From: Pseudomonas syringae KCTC 12500
GTDB lineage: Bacteria > Pseudomonadota > Gammaproteobacteria > Pseudomonadales > Pseudomonadaceae
Assembly: GCF_000507185.2 (NCBI RefSeq)
Contig: NZ_AYTM02000002.1
Location: 5,677,501-5,741,500, forward strand
Reading direction: 5' to 3'
Length of the DNA stretch: 64,000 bases
The translations under genes were made by a program, and so were the position numbers. This document shows positions 27,001-35,771 of this stretch, in pieces. Position 1 is the stretch's first letter. Every line of letters starts with the position of its first letter. The notes below the pieces were generated by a model. That model was not told where the DNA came from. It did no database searches and saw only the letters and a program-made list of their open reading frames with translations.

Positions 27001-27456
27001 CATACCTTAACCAAGTGCTTCATGTGCAATGTGAGTTATGTTTGCCCACTAGCGGCGCTCCGGATAGCTTCACAGGCAGAGAGTAGCTTCGATGAAGCTC
27101 TTTGGTTGGCAACTGACAGGGCAATATCGGGTAGGGTATTCTTTCTACCGAGGCCATTGAACACATCTTCAAGCAAGGCAAAGCTTCAACATACATGGCT
27201 AGTCAAGCATCGCATGACCCGCAAATTAGCGTTGATTTAATATTTTTAAAGCATGGATTTAAAGAGAAAATGTCCTAATTTTTGCCTTATCTCGGCATTC
27301 CCGCCGCCCAGGCGGCACGGGAGTCTGTCTTCCGTCAGTAGTGCTTACCGTACGATTTTCTACGAATTCTGCGGGCTCTCCTGATTGATTTTTGTAGAAT
27401 AACGGCATCTTGCCGCCAATAAGCCGTCAGGCTTTTCTAAGGATTGAGGAAGTTTG
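27001..27456. other. Intergenic stretch and possible structured leader
   Basis: No gene is evident in these 456 bases. The middle (27230-27290) is AT-rich. A hairpin CCCGCCGC / GCGG-CA-CGGG sits at 27300-27321. A smaller hairpin AAGCC-GTCA-GGCTT followed by T residues lies at 27421-27436, directly before the ribosome-binding site of the next gene. These may form a regulated leader or just insertion debris. Confidence 0.45.
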
Positions 27457-28452
27457 ATGAATGCTTTAATGGTAGCCATCTGTATTACGTGGGCTGGGTT
27501 TTCCTTTCTGTTTTACCGAGGGCTCTATCACAGGCATGTTCGTCATGCTGCGTATGCCGAGTTTGCACGTGCCACGTTCACTGCAGTGCAAGCGCATTTC
27601 CCCGAGTTGAAATCAAAAAGCTCAAGCCTCGTTATCGACAAAGGCTTTGGGGTTAAAAATGACGAAGCTTGGCAAGAGGCGCTTCATACTTTCATCTCGC
27701 ATCGAGTCGTTTCTGAGCTGAGCCCCAGAATCAGAGGGTCTTTGAAGGCTTCACCGAGTGCCAGCAAGGATTTCTCTACGTTGACTGTCAACTTAGTGCT
27801 CACATTGGTCGCGCATCAGAGCATGCCTGCTACCTATAACCTCACCGAAGCTATCGCCTCGATTGAGGAGCCCGAGGACCCGTTTGCATTTTTATCCGGA
27901 ACTCCAAAATTCAAGCCGCAGAAAGAGGTATTGACCCGCTTGGCGGTTGCTGTATTAGCAGTCGGACTTATGGGAGGGACCTCACCTTCTAATGCAGCCA
28001 GCGGAGAAGCCTTTTCTCCTCTATCGGCCTGCAGCGCGCTTGCCGATATCGACGGTTTTCAGCCAAACAAAAGCGGCTATGTTGAGCTTTACGATGGCAT
28101 TTTCTCTTGCGCTACACCTTACAAGGAACTGGGAAACCAGGCACTGCCTAACAACATTGCTCTGTATGGCAGAGGGAATGCAAGAGAAGTCACCCGTGTA
28201 AAATTGATGCTTAACGTCAATGCGTCCTCACATGGAGCCCAAGACGCCAAGCTTTTGGCGAGCCTCTGCACGCAGATGATTACCAACGTCACGGGGAATC
28301 CGGCTTCCGGTCTTGAACAGAAAATTGCTCAGGGCAAGCCTTTCAGGCAGCCTTTTCACGGCTATAGCGTTTACCTAGATAGAACCTCATGGGGAACAGG
28401 GAAAGGCTACGAGCTTAACTGCGGTATTGCTACGCAGAATAATAAGGAGTAA
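27457..28452 (+). CDS. Unrecognised membrane protein, first of a two-gene unit
   Basis: The protein has about 331 residues. A membrane helix lies at 2-20, followed by a soluble region (about 25-150) and a second hydrophobic segment near 165-185 (VLTRLAVAVLAVGLMGG). A C-terminal domain of about 145 residues, with several cysteines, follows. I do not recognise the family. ATG at 27457 has GAGGAAG four bases upstream; the TTG one codon before is less likely. The stop at 28452 is immediately followed by the next gene's start, so they are co-translated. Composition is AT-richer than core neighbours, in keeping with an acquired origin. Confidence 0.7.
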   Translation: MNALMVAICITWAGFSFLFYRGLYHRHVRHAAYAEFARATFTAVQAHFPELKSKSSSLVIDKGFGVKNDEAWQEALHTFISHRVVSELSPRIRGSLKASPSASKDFSTLTVNLVLTLVAHQSMPATYNLTEAIASIEEPEDPFAFLSGTPKFKPQKEVLTRLAVAVLAVGLMGGTSPSNAASGEAFSPLSACSALADIDGFQPNKSGYVELYDGIFSCATPYKELGNQALPNNIALYGRGNAREVTRVKLMLNVNASSHGAQDAKLLASLCTQMITNVTGNPASGLEQKIAQGKPFRQPFHGYSVYLDRTSWGTGKGYELNCGIATQNNKE

Positions 28453-28455
28453 GTG

Positions 28456-29487
28456 GTGTTATCTATTATGTTCAGCGGGCTCCCGCACGGAATAAGCCCA
28501 CGGTGGTGGATTGTTACAGCCGTAGTAACTGCGTTAGGAGTGAACGTTTTTGCGGCAAGCTGGATCTCCGGTTTGATGCTGATATGTCTTGCCATTTTGA
28601 TCAGCCCCCCAGCCTACGACCGCTTGCTGGTCGCCCTCAAAGTCGGGGATCCGCTCCACTTACGGGTACTGATCGTCCTGATAGGGCTGGCTGCGTCTAC
28701 GTATGTGCTGAACATTCACACCTCGCATACAGAGGATCAGCGCGTCGCTGCAGCCAAAGCAGAACAGGATCGTACGGATCAACTTGAACGTGAAGCCAGC
28801 GCAGCAGCTGCTCAAGCAAAGATCGAGAGCACCCGGCAGTTCTACGTAACCAACAAATCTTCGATATTGCAAGAAATTGCTACTGCGCTGAACTCGAGAG
28901 ACGTTAATAAAGCTACCACCATCAACGCCAGATATGCCTCGGTTATCACGGATCCAGAGTACCTGGCACTGCAGCAGAAGCTGGCGACGCTCGTTGATGA
29001 GATAGCTCTGGCTAAGCGTGAGCAAGAGCGTAAGGACACTATTGCGGGGCTGCTTAAAGATCTCAAAACTTTGGACGCCGCCGATTACACCAAAGCGATT
29101 TCACTTTACACCTCACTTCTTCAGCTTGAACCCGCCAATAAGGCCTACCAGCAAAATCTTGAACGCTTCAAGAAAGCTGAAGCGTCACGTCAGGCGAAAA
29201 TCGACGCGGACCAACAGGCCGCAGCGGCACGTTCTTCACGCACCAAACAGATCGAAAGCCAGTTCAGCCAATGGGATGGTTCGCACCGAACATTTGAGAG
29301 GCTGATCAAACAGGCTATGAATGATCCCGACAGCTATGACCACGTGGATACCCGCTACGTAGATAAAGGAAAATTTATCCGGGTCTACTGCACGTTTAGA
29401 GGTAAAAACGCCTTTGGAGGTACTGTTAAAAATACCCGGGTAGCGGACTTTGACATCAATGGTAATTTCTTGCGGGAGGTCGAATAG
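28456..29487 (+). CDS. Unrecognised membrane protein with coiled-coil and C-terminal domain
   Basis: The 343-residue protein has two membrane segments near the start (about 17-50 and 70-90), a long charged region rich in Gln/Glu/Lys/Ala (about 95-255) with coiled-coil character, and a C-terminal domain ending in TTFRG-like [11 protein letters not shown]. This last motif recurs in small bacterial proteins of unknown role. The start is GTG at 28456 (GGAG six bases upstream); GTG 28453 and ATG 28468 are alternatives. It follows the upstream gene directly, so the pair probably acts together at the membrane. Function is unknown. Confidence 0.68.
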   Translation: MLSIMFSGLPHGISPRWWIVTAVVTALGVNVFAASWISGLMLICLAILISPPAYDRLLVALKVGDPLHLRVLIVLIGLAASTYVLNIHTSHTEDQRVAAAKAEQDRTDQLEREASAAAAQAKIESTRQFYVTNKSSILQEIATALNSRDVNKATTINARYASVITDPEYLALQQKLATLVDEIALAKREQERKDTIAGLLKDLKTLDAADYTKAISLYTSLLQLEPANKAYQQNLERFKKAEASRQAKIDADQQAAAARSSRTKQIESQFSQWDGSHRTFERLIKQAMNDPDSYDHVDTRYVDKGKFIRVYCTFRGKNAFGGTVKNTRVADFDINGNFLREVE

Positions 29488-29506
29488 GTGCAGCCTATTC
29501 TCCTGC

Positions 29507-29549
29507 GAGTTCACCCGCTGCGTCAGGCATTGTTTCACCGGCCCTGCAG
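29507..29549 (+). terminator. Inverted repeat after the two-gene membrane unit
   Basis: Arms ACCCGCTGC and GCAGCGGGT, with a loop of about 24 bases, lie shortly after the stop at 29487. There is no T run, so this may be a weak terminator or a transposon-derived repeat. Confidence 0.35.
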
Positions 29550-29564
29550 CGGGTAACAGTCAGT

Positions 29565-30060
29565 TCAACTGTGCCTTTGCCGCAAACTGGGGAGACGGTA
29601 GCACCTCATCCTCCGATGGCCGGCGCTTCCGTGCAGAAGGTCGGGGCCAGAGCACAGGCACATTAACACTAAGTGAGGCAACGAACCGGGACGGCTGTTC
29701 TATACCCACATCTCCGACTAATACGCACCACTCAGCACTCGTGTGGTGAAGGTCGGTGTGCATGACTCGACCTACGTGATTGATGGCTTGCTGTATCACG
29801 AGTCAGATCTACGGATCGAGAAGCACTAAACCGACATGGCGAGCTTCACTGACCATGTCTTCGCCTTGATGCACCTGCTGGACTTTCGCTTTACTCCGAG
29901 CATCCGCGGCCTAGGCGAAACCAAGCTGTATGTACCGTAAAGTGTCCAGCACTACCCGGGACTGAAGCCAATGATCGGCGGCACGCTGAGCATCAAGCAC
30001 GTCCGCGCTCATCGGGACGAGATTCTGCGTTTGGTCACATCGATTAACGGCAGCAAGCAG
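29565..30060 (+). pseudogene. tnpA: Tn3-family transposase remnant (C-terminal part)
   Basis: Conceptual translation across frames gives [22 protein letters not shown], then FYTHISD(stop)[35 protein letters not shown](stop), then [23 protein letters not shown](stop) and [24 protein letters not shown], read in pieces. These are the conserved C-terminal blocks of Tn3-family transposases. At least one frameshift and three in-frame stops show it is dead. The N-terminal two thirds of the gene and any resolvase are absent. It marks an old transposition event in this segment. Confidence 0.85.
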
Positions 30061-30407
30061 CGGAACCAGCCAAACCGGGGATACGCCGAAACGTCTGTTT
30101 CGGGAGAGTGAAGCGCCGACTGCCGATGCAGAAACCGAACCTGAGCGATCAGACATTTTGTCCTCTGAGACACCCACAAGGGGTCATGCCGACGATTGAT
30201 ACTGTCGGTCGAACTCTGAACCTCGGCTATCAACAAACCATCAAGGAAATATCAAGATCTGATCAAGGCGCGATGGTGCCGTTGCGGCGGGAATCCATCG
30301 TGTGGTCTTGCATGAAGCCGACCTTTTGATCGTAAGCGGATGGCGAACACATCTTTACTTCGTCCTCACATCGATCTGCTTCCAACTGCTATATAAACTC
30401 CGTCTCG
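30061..30407. other. Degraded non-coding segment between transposon remnants
   Basis: No intact gene is visible. A GGGGTCATGCCGAC stretch at 30180 begins like a Tn3-type terminal repeat but is oriented wrongly for the remnant to its left. A small inverted repeat CCGAC...GTCGG lies at 30189-30208. I call nothing functional here. Confidence 0.4.
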
Positions 30408-31025
30408 CTAAGAGGTGTGAGCAGGCAGTGGGAGCGATGCGATCATTTGATCAAAGGCCACCACCGCATATCTTCCATCAAGGCTTTTCAAAGTTGGCAT
30501 TTCTGAAGGAAACCCGAATCGCACTCTGCCGGGAAGCACTTCATCCAAAGCTGAGTACCAGGTCAGCAGAGCTTGTTGGAGACGCACGTGTAGCTCGAAT
30601 CTACTCCGTCGGCGGGTGGTGTCTGCTTTGGCTCGCTCTCGCGCGAGCTGAGGATCTATGCGGCCAACAATGTAACAGTCAGCAAAGCCAATACGTCCTT
30701 GTGCGATTGTTTCTCTTGTGGCGTCCAACTCTATTCGCCAGTTGTGTTCGCTCGTCTCGCCGATCTGCCAAAGGCTCCAGATGTAGTGGAGCTTGAGAGG
30801 GTCACTGTCACACAAAGCCCACGAAGAAATGTCTTCGATGGCCAACGCTTTTTGCCAGCGATCCACGTTCCGCTCTGCCCAAAAAGTTGCTGCTCCGACT
30901 GGATCTTTTATCCGATCCGGTTCGTTTTCAAAACGGCCGTTTTCAGGAATGACATGTTGCCCTCCATGCTTAGCGCACCAAGTCGTTTTCCCGCTGGCGC
31001 TGATTCCTTCAACAACCAAAATCAT
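30408..31025 (-). CDS. P-loop NTPase/kinase-like protein
   Basis: The 205-residue protein starts MILVVEGISASGKTTWCAKHGGQ, a Walker A loop (GISASGKTT) at residues 7-15, typical of small nucleotide or sugar kinases. The rest contains Arg-rich and acidic segments such as RERAKADTTRRRSRFE (possible lid) but no family I can name. ATG at 31025 has a GGAG eleven bases upstream, somewhat distant. The frame is intact although it lies between a Tn3 and an IS66 remnant, suggesting recent arrival or selection. Substrate is unknown; phosphorylation of a small molecule or nucleic acid end are the options. Confidence 0.7.
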   Translation of the reverse strand: MILVVEGISASGKTTWCAKHGGQHVIPENGRFENEPDRIKDPVGAATFWAERNVDRWQKALAIEDISSWALCDSDPLKLHYIWSLWQIGETSEHNWRIELDATRETIAQGRIGFADCYIVGRIDPQLARERAKADTTRRRSRFELHVRLQQALLTWYSALDEVLPGRVRFGFPSEMPTLKSLDGRYAVVAFDQMIASLPLPAHTS

Positions 31026-31073
31026 CGTTATGACTACTCCGTTAATTGCGCCATCCTTGCAAGTCCCAAATCA

Positions 31074-31573
31074 TCAGGGGTTACGTGGTTTGAGCCGCGC
31101 AGATTGGATCAAACTCATGATCGCCGCCGCCCTTTTTCCGCTGCGTAGCGACCATGCAAAGAGCCAGTTCTTACGTCCAAGAGCCCATAGACGGATTTGA
31201 TTCTCGGCCCAATTGTTGTCAATGGGTACGGCTCCGTCGTCGAGGTAGCGCGACAGCGCTGCCCAGCGTTTCAGGCTGTAATCGAGTGCTCTACTGATGG
31301 CCGAACCTTCGAGCACGAGATCGCGCTGGGCGATCATCCAAGCATGCACCATGTCCATCACCGGTACGGCTTTTTCTTGCCGTATTCGGCGCCGTTAAAC
31401 GCAGGTTGCGGCGCCGTGTTTTTCTGCGCTTGTACCCGAATCCATTTATGGAAGAGGTTTGCGTTGAGGCTATGGCTGAGCGCAATGCTGGCAATAGAAG
31501 CGCCGGGCTGGGCACACTCTTGAATGACTTGGGCCTTGAAGGACCTGGAGTAGGAACGGCGTTGTGGCTGCAT
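31074..31573 (-). pseudogene. IS66-family insertion sequence remnant (tnpA start fused to tnpC end)
   Basis: The right part (31358-31573) encodes the start of an IS66 OrfA protein: MQPQRRSYSRSFKAQVIQECAQP. It stops after about 70 residues. The left part (31074-31361) encodes the C-terminal block of IS66 TnpC: HAWMIAQRDLV, RALDYSLKRWAALSRYLDDG, VPIDNNWAENQIR, WLFAWSLRSGKRAAAIMSLIQSARL. Everything between, i.e. the rest of OrfA, OrfB and most of TnpC, is deleted, and the two pieces are in different frames. The element is dead. Confidence 0.87.
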
Positions 31574-31700
31574 GAAATACCCGCTTAAAAGGCTAGAACT
31601 GGTGTTCACCTAAATTTAAGTGCACACCATGTCCTGGCCTCGCGGGGCTGGGTAGATGACTTGGCCGGACGCATACTTTTGGTCGGCTTCATGCCATTGA

Positions 31701-32522
31701 TCAAGGCAACGGGTCGAACTTCAATTCGCTGAGGCTTTGCACCTTGTCTTCGCGAACCATCTTGTATTCGGTGTTCGGGCCGATCCAGTGCGCCCAGATT
31801 GCGTCGATCTCGCCTGCGGCTTCCATTTCGCGCAGTGATTCGTTGACCTTCGCCAGAAAATGGCGCATGCCGGCACCAATGGGCTCAAGCGCCATCGGTT
31901 CCTTGGCGATTGCCAATTCCACGCCGCCAGCCTTGGCCTGCCCGACCAGCTTGATCGCAGTCATGGTGTTGGTCACCAGGCCCACCACCTTGTTCTGTTG
32001 CAGTGCCATGTAGGCAGAGCCGGTGTCCTGGAAGGTCACTGGCGTTGCGTCAGCCAGGCGGATCGACTGCTCGGACGTAGAGCCTTTGGTCGAACTGATG
32101 CGTTTGCCCTTGAAGAACGATTTCGGTTGATCGGCATTCGCCGCACGAACTACCAGTGTTTCCTTGGCGATGTAGTAAGGGTCGCTGAACTGGATCTGCT
32201 CGGCACGGCTCTTGGTGTAAGCCAGGTTGGCGAAAATCACATCCACGCGGCCCATTTTGACTTCCGGGATACGTGCTTCGACCGACAGCGGCTTGAGTTC
32301 CAGCTCCACGCCCATGTGTTTGGCCAGGGCTTTGCACAGATCGACGTCCATGCCCACCAGTTCGCGGGTTTGAGGGTCCGGTGCCGAGAACGGCGGAACG
32401 TCGGCGTACACCCCACAGCTCAGGCTTTTCTTGCTCATCACATCGCTGAGCTGATCGGCATGGACCGCTGAAACAGCCAACGGCGACAACGCCAGTGCAG
32501 CCAGTACAGACTTGATACGCAT
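31701..32522 (-). CDS. Amino acid ABC transporter, periplasmic binding protein
   Basis: The 273-residue protein has a signal peptide (to about residue 22, AVHA/DQL) and the family 3 solute-binding fold: GVYADVPPFSAPDP, GMDVDLCKALAKHMGV, IFANLAYTKSRAEQIQFSDPY. Such proteins bind polar amino acids or similar small charged compounds and deliver them to a two-permease/ATPase importer. It is the last gene of a leftward four-gene importer set. ATG at 32522 has CAGGAG upstream. Specificity cannot be read from sequence; context suggests a lactam or amino acid handled by the PxpABC-type enzymes upstream. Confidence 0.9.
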   Translation of the reverse strand: MRIKSVLAALALSPLAVSAVHADQLSDVMSKKSLSCGVYADVPPFSAPDPQTRELVGMDVDLCKALAKHMGVELELKPLSVEARIPEVKMGRVDVIFANLAYTKSRAEQIQFSDPYYIAKETLVVRAANADQPKSFFKGKRISSTKGSTSEQSIRLADATPVTFQDTGSAYMALQQNKVVGLVTNTMTAIKLVGQAKAGGVELAIAKEPMALEPIGAGMRHFLAKVNESLREMEAAGEIDAIWAHWIGPNTEYKMVREDKVQSLSELKFDPLP

Positions 32523-32574
32523 GGTGAGACTCCTGGAAATGAATTGAGTGATTCGCTGAAATCAGTGCCTGCGC

Positions 32575-33312
32575 TCAGTGGCTGCGCAGGTCGGCAATGA
32601 AGCGCTGGGCACGCGGATGGCTCGGTTGCTGAAAGAACACCTCAGGGCTGGATTTTTCGAGGATCTGCCCCGCGTCCATGAACCAGATGGTGTCGGCCAC
32701 TTCCCGGGCAAAATTCATCTCGTGGGTGACGCACATCATGGTCATGCCCTCTTTGGCCAGGCCTTTCATGACACTGAGCACCTCGCCGACCATTTCCGGG
32801 TCGAGTGCGCTGGTGGGCTCGTCAAACAGCATGACGGGCGGCTCCATGGCCAGCGCACGGGCAATCGCTACACGCTGCTGCTGGCCACCGGACAACTGCG
32901 CCGGATAGGCACCGGCCTTGTGTGCCAGCCCTACCCGATCCAGCAACTCCATGGCGCGGGCGCGCGCTTCGCTGCTCTTCAGGCCACGGACCTTGGTCGG
33001 GGTCAGAATGATGTTGTCGAGCACCGACAGGTGCGGAAACAGATTGAAACTCTGGAACACGAAACCCACGCGGCTGCGCAGCCGGTTGACGTTGGCGTCG
33101 GTGCCGTTCACGTCACGGCCATCAAACAGGATCTGGCCTTGCTGCACGTCCTCAAGACGATTGACGGTGCGAATCAGCGTCGACTTGCCCGAGCCTGAAG
33201 GCCCGCACAGCACCACCACTTCGCCGCGCTGCACCTCAGCGGTGATATCGGTCAGGGCCTGGTACTCGCCATACCATTTATTGATCCTGGAAAACATGAT
33301 CATCGGATGCAT
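32575..33312 (-). CDS. Amino acid ABC transporter, ATP-binding protein
   Basis: The 245-residue protein has Walker A (GPSGSGKST), the signature motif LSGGQQQR and Walker [15 protein letters not shown], all typical of polar amino acid importers. ATG at 33312 has GAGG eight bases upstream. It follows the two permease genes and precedes the binding-protein gene. It powers import across the inner membrane. Confidence 0.93.
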   Translation of the reverse strand: MHPMIMFSRINKWYGEYQALTDITAEVQRGEVVVLCGPSGSGKSTLIRTVNRLEDVQQGQILFDGRDVNGTDANVNRLRSRVGFVFQSFNLFPHLSVLDNIILTPTKVRGLKSSEARARAMELLDRVGLAHKAGAYPAQLSGGQQQRVAIARALAMEPPVMLFDEPTSALDPEMVGEVLSVMKGLAKEGMTMMCVTHEMNFAREVADTIWFMDAGQILEKSSPEVFFQQPSHPRAQRFIADLRSH

Positions 33313-33322
33313 TGGGCAACCC

Positions 33323-34063
33323 TCAGTTATCGGTAGTCAAAGACCGGGCAACGGGCACAGGCGATACATCGCCTTCACGTTTGCGGGCAATCCGCTGCTC
33401 CACCACCCCGGCGAGACGGGTCAGGCCGTAGCACAGCACGTAGTAAGTGATCGCCAGGATGAAGAACACCTGAAACGGCTTGGTCAGCAGCTGGTTATTG
33501 ATCTGATTGGCGGCAAAGGTCACTTCCTGGACGTTGATCACGTAGCCCAGCGACGTTTCCTTGATGATCGAAATGAACTGGCTGATCAGGCTCGGCAAGG
33601 CGTTGTACAGCGCCTGCGGCAGGATTACCCAGATCGTGGTGCGCAGGTAGCCCATGCCCAGTGCGCGTGAGGCTTCGTACTGACCGGTGGGCAGCGCCTG
33701 GATAGCGCCGCGGATGATTTCGCACAGATAGGCGCTCTGATAGACCACCAGCGTGCAGAGCATGGTGGTGAAGCCGGTGATGTTATGGCCGATCAGCAAC
33801 GGAACCAGAAAGTAGGTCCAGAAAATCACCATCAGCAGCGGAATTCCGCGCATCACATAGACCCAGACCGTCGCCGGGTAGCGCAGCCAGCGCCACGGTG
33901 AAACCCGCGCCAGCGACAACAGCAGCCCCAGGGGAAAGGCCAGCAAGAGTGCCAGCGCCGCCAGCATCAGTGTCGAGATCAGGCCGCCCATCGGGCCATG
34001 GGGGTATTGACCGACCAGCAGCAAGGTCCAGTTATCGCGAACAATCGTGAAGACATCGAACAT
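33323..34063 (-). CDS. Amino acid ABC transporter, permease 1
   Basis: The 246-residue membrane protein has about five helices and the EAA-loop typical of HisM/GlnP permeases ([32 protein letters not shown]). The short intergenic distance (10 bases to the ATPase gene, 6 bases to the other permease) shows one operon. It pairs with the other permease gene to form the channel. Confidence 0.92.
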   Translation of the reverse strand: MFDVFTIVRDNWTLLLVGQYPHGPMGGLISTLMLAALALLLAFPLGLLLSLARVSPWRWLRYPATVWVYVMRGIPLLMVIFWTYFLVPLLIGHNITGFTTMLCTLVVYQSAYLCEIIRGAIQALPTGQYEASRALGMGYLRTTIWVILPQALYNALPSLISQFISIIKETSLGYVINVQEVTFAANQINNQLLTKPFQVFFILAITYYVLCYGLTRLAGVVEQRIARKREGDVSPVPVARSLTTDN

Positions 34064-34069
34064 CGCCGC

Positions 34070-34771
34070 CTACCTCGCCATGGCTTTGCTGAACTGCCGG
34101 GCCAGCAACGCGCCCAGGCCCATCAGCATCAGTGAAATGGCCAGGTAGACCACGGTTGCCACCAGATACGCTTCGAAGGTGCGGAAGGTATAGTTCTCGA
34201 CCTCGCGGGTGGCATAAGTCAGCTCCACCACGCCGATGGCCATGACCAGACTGGTGTTCTTGAACAGCAGGACCGTGTGATTGATCAACGACGGCAAACA
34301 GTTGCGAACCCCTTGCGGCAGGATGACGTAGCGCATCGAACGCACATAGCCCAGGCCCAGGGCACGCGACGCCTCGACTTGCCCGGCCGGAATCGCGCGC
34401 AACCCGCTGCGGATGTCTTCACTGAAGTACGCCGCCTGGCAAAGCCCCAGGGCGATGACCGAGAACAGATATTCGGTGCTGTAGTTGGCCAGCCAGATCT
34501 GCGTGCTTTCGGACAGCAACGTCGGAATACCGAAATACCAGAGCATCAGTTGCACCAGTGTTGGCACATTGCGGTGGTAGGACACGTAGGCCGCCACCAG
34601 GCGTTCGGCGTACCTGTTGCCAGTCAGGCGAATCGACACCAGCAGCAGGGCCACCGCCATGGCCAGACACCAGGCAACCAAGGCCAGTTGCAGGGTCGTT
34701 TCTATGCCCTTGACGATCAGCTCGGCGTACTCGCCCTGCAGGATCGCTGAAAGATCGAATTTACTCGTCAT
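34070..34771 (-). CDS. Amino acid ABC transporter, permease 2
   Basis: The protein has about 233 residues, several membrane helices and an EAA-loop (GLRAIPAGQVEASRALGLGYVRSMRYVILPQG), as in GlnP/HisQ permeases. ATG at 34771 is chosen with GGGA upstream; earlier ATGs at 34789 and 34783 are possible. It is the first gene of the importer set and lies 117 bases downstream of the SDR gene. Confidence 0.9.
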   Translation of the reverse strand: MTSKFDLSAILQGEYAELIVKGIETTLQLALVAWCLAMAVALLLVSIRLTGNRYAERLVAAYVSYHRNVPTLVQLMLWYFGIPTLLSESTQIWLANYSTEYLFSVIALGLCQAAYFSEDIRSGLRAIPAGQVEASRALGLGYVRSMRYVILPQGVRNCLPSLINHTVLLFKNTSLVMAIGVVELTYATREVENYTFRTFEAYLVATVVYLAISLMLMGLGALLARQFSKAMAR

Positions 34772-34888
34772 GGTTGTTCCCATAGACATTCAGCCAGGGC
34801 AGAAGCAAGGCGCCAGTGGGGCTGGCGCGGGTATGGCATGGCGGCTGGTGCCGCTCTCGTGATGGGTACAGCCCTCGAAGACGCAGCC

Positions 34889-35641
34889 TCAGCCTTCATA
34901 GTCCTGCGGGCGCGCCGTCGACAGCCCGCCGGGTACCTGCAGCGTCGGGGTGATCTCCATGTGGCCGATGTTGACTGCGATGGGCGCGGCAATCACATAG
35001 GCGATCGCATCGGCAATGTCCTTGGCCACAGGCAGCTCATAGCCCTCGATGAAACGCTTGCGCACTTCCTCGGAGTCGCCATGCACGTGGGCGAAGATAT
35101 CCGTCGCCACGCGCCCCGGACAGATTTCGGTAACCCGCACGCGCTTGCCGAAGGCATCGATGCGCAACTGCCGGGACAGCATGCTCACCGCCGCCTTGGT
35201 CGCGTGGTACGTCGAGTTGCCACCGAAGTTGTACGCGGCAGCGATCGAGCTGATGTTGATGATGTGCCCGCAATCACGCTCGACCATCCCCGGCAACGAG
35301 AGCCTGGCAATCTGCAATACCGCGCGCAGGTTCACATCGACCAGCAGATCGATCCCTTCAGCGTCCGCCTTGAGCAGCGAGCCGGGCCGGTCGACGCCGG
35401 CATTGTTGACCACGACATCGAAATGATGGGCCTGAAACAGGGCCGTCAGGCCAGCCAGATCCGTCACGTCGATAGCGTGCGCGATACAACCGGTGCGCTG
35501 CGCCAGTGCCGCCAGCTTGTCTGCACTGCGCGCCAGCGCATGGACCTGCAGACCTTCGGCACACAGCCGCTCGACGACGGCCTCGCCAATGCCGGAAGAA
35601 GCGCCGGTGACCAGCGCGGTTTTGTAATCGGAAAAAGGCAT
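34889..35641 (-). CDS. Short-chain dehydrogenase/reductase
   Basis: The 250-residue protein has the classical SDR signature: TGASSGIG (residues 12-19) for NAD(P) binding, NNAG near 93, Ser in INISSIAA and YHATK for the Tyr/Lys catalytic pair. It probably oxidises or reduces a hydroxy/keto compound in the pathway formed by its neighbours. ATG at 35641 has AAGGAAA upstream. A LysR box (35757-35771) lies 115 bases before its start, separating it from pxpA, so it probably starts a second transcript with the ABC genes. Confidence 0.87.
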   Translation of the reverse strand: MPFSDYKTALVTGASSGIGEAVVERLCAEGLQVHALARSADKLAALAQRTGCIAHAIDVTDLAGLTALFQAHHFDVVVNNAGVDRPGSLLKADAEGIDLLVDVNLRAVLQIARLSLPGMVERDCGHIINISSIAAAYNFGGNSTYHATKAAVSMLSRQLRIDAFGKRVRVTEICPGRVATDIFAHVHGDSEEVRKRFIEGYELPVAKDIADAIAYVIAAPIAVNIGHMEITPTLQVPGGLSTARPQDYEG

Positions 35642-35756
35642 GTCAGGGTTTCCTTGAATAAGCGTCGATCAGCCGCTTACTGTTAATGCTGATCGCCTTG
35701 TACTGGACTTTAACGAGCGTCACGGGCAGCGACCAAGACACAATGGTTGTGTGGCG

Positions 35757-35771
35757 ATAAGCTGCGCTTAT
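35757..35771. promoter_or_regulatory. LysR-type box upstream of SDR-ABC genes
   Basis: ATAAGCTGCGCTTAT is a perfect palindrome (arms ATAAGC and GCTTAT) with T-N11-A spacing. It overlaps the pxpA stop codon and lies 115 bases before the SDR start. Closely similar boxes occur at 40531, 41536 and 41642. Confidence 0.65.

Noticed and set aside
30180..30197. GGGGTCATGCCGAC as a Tn3 terminal inverted repeat
   Set aside because: It points the wrong way for the Tn3 remnant to its left, and I cannot find a partner repeat.
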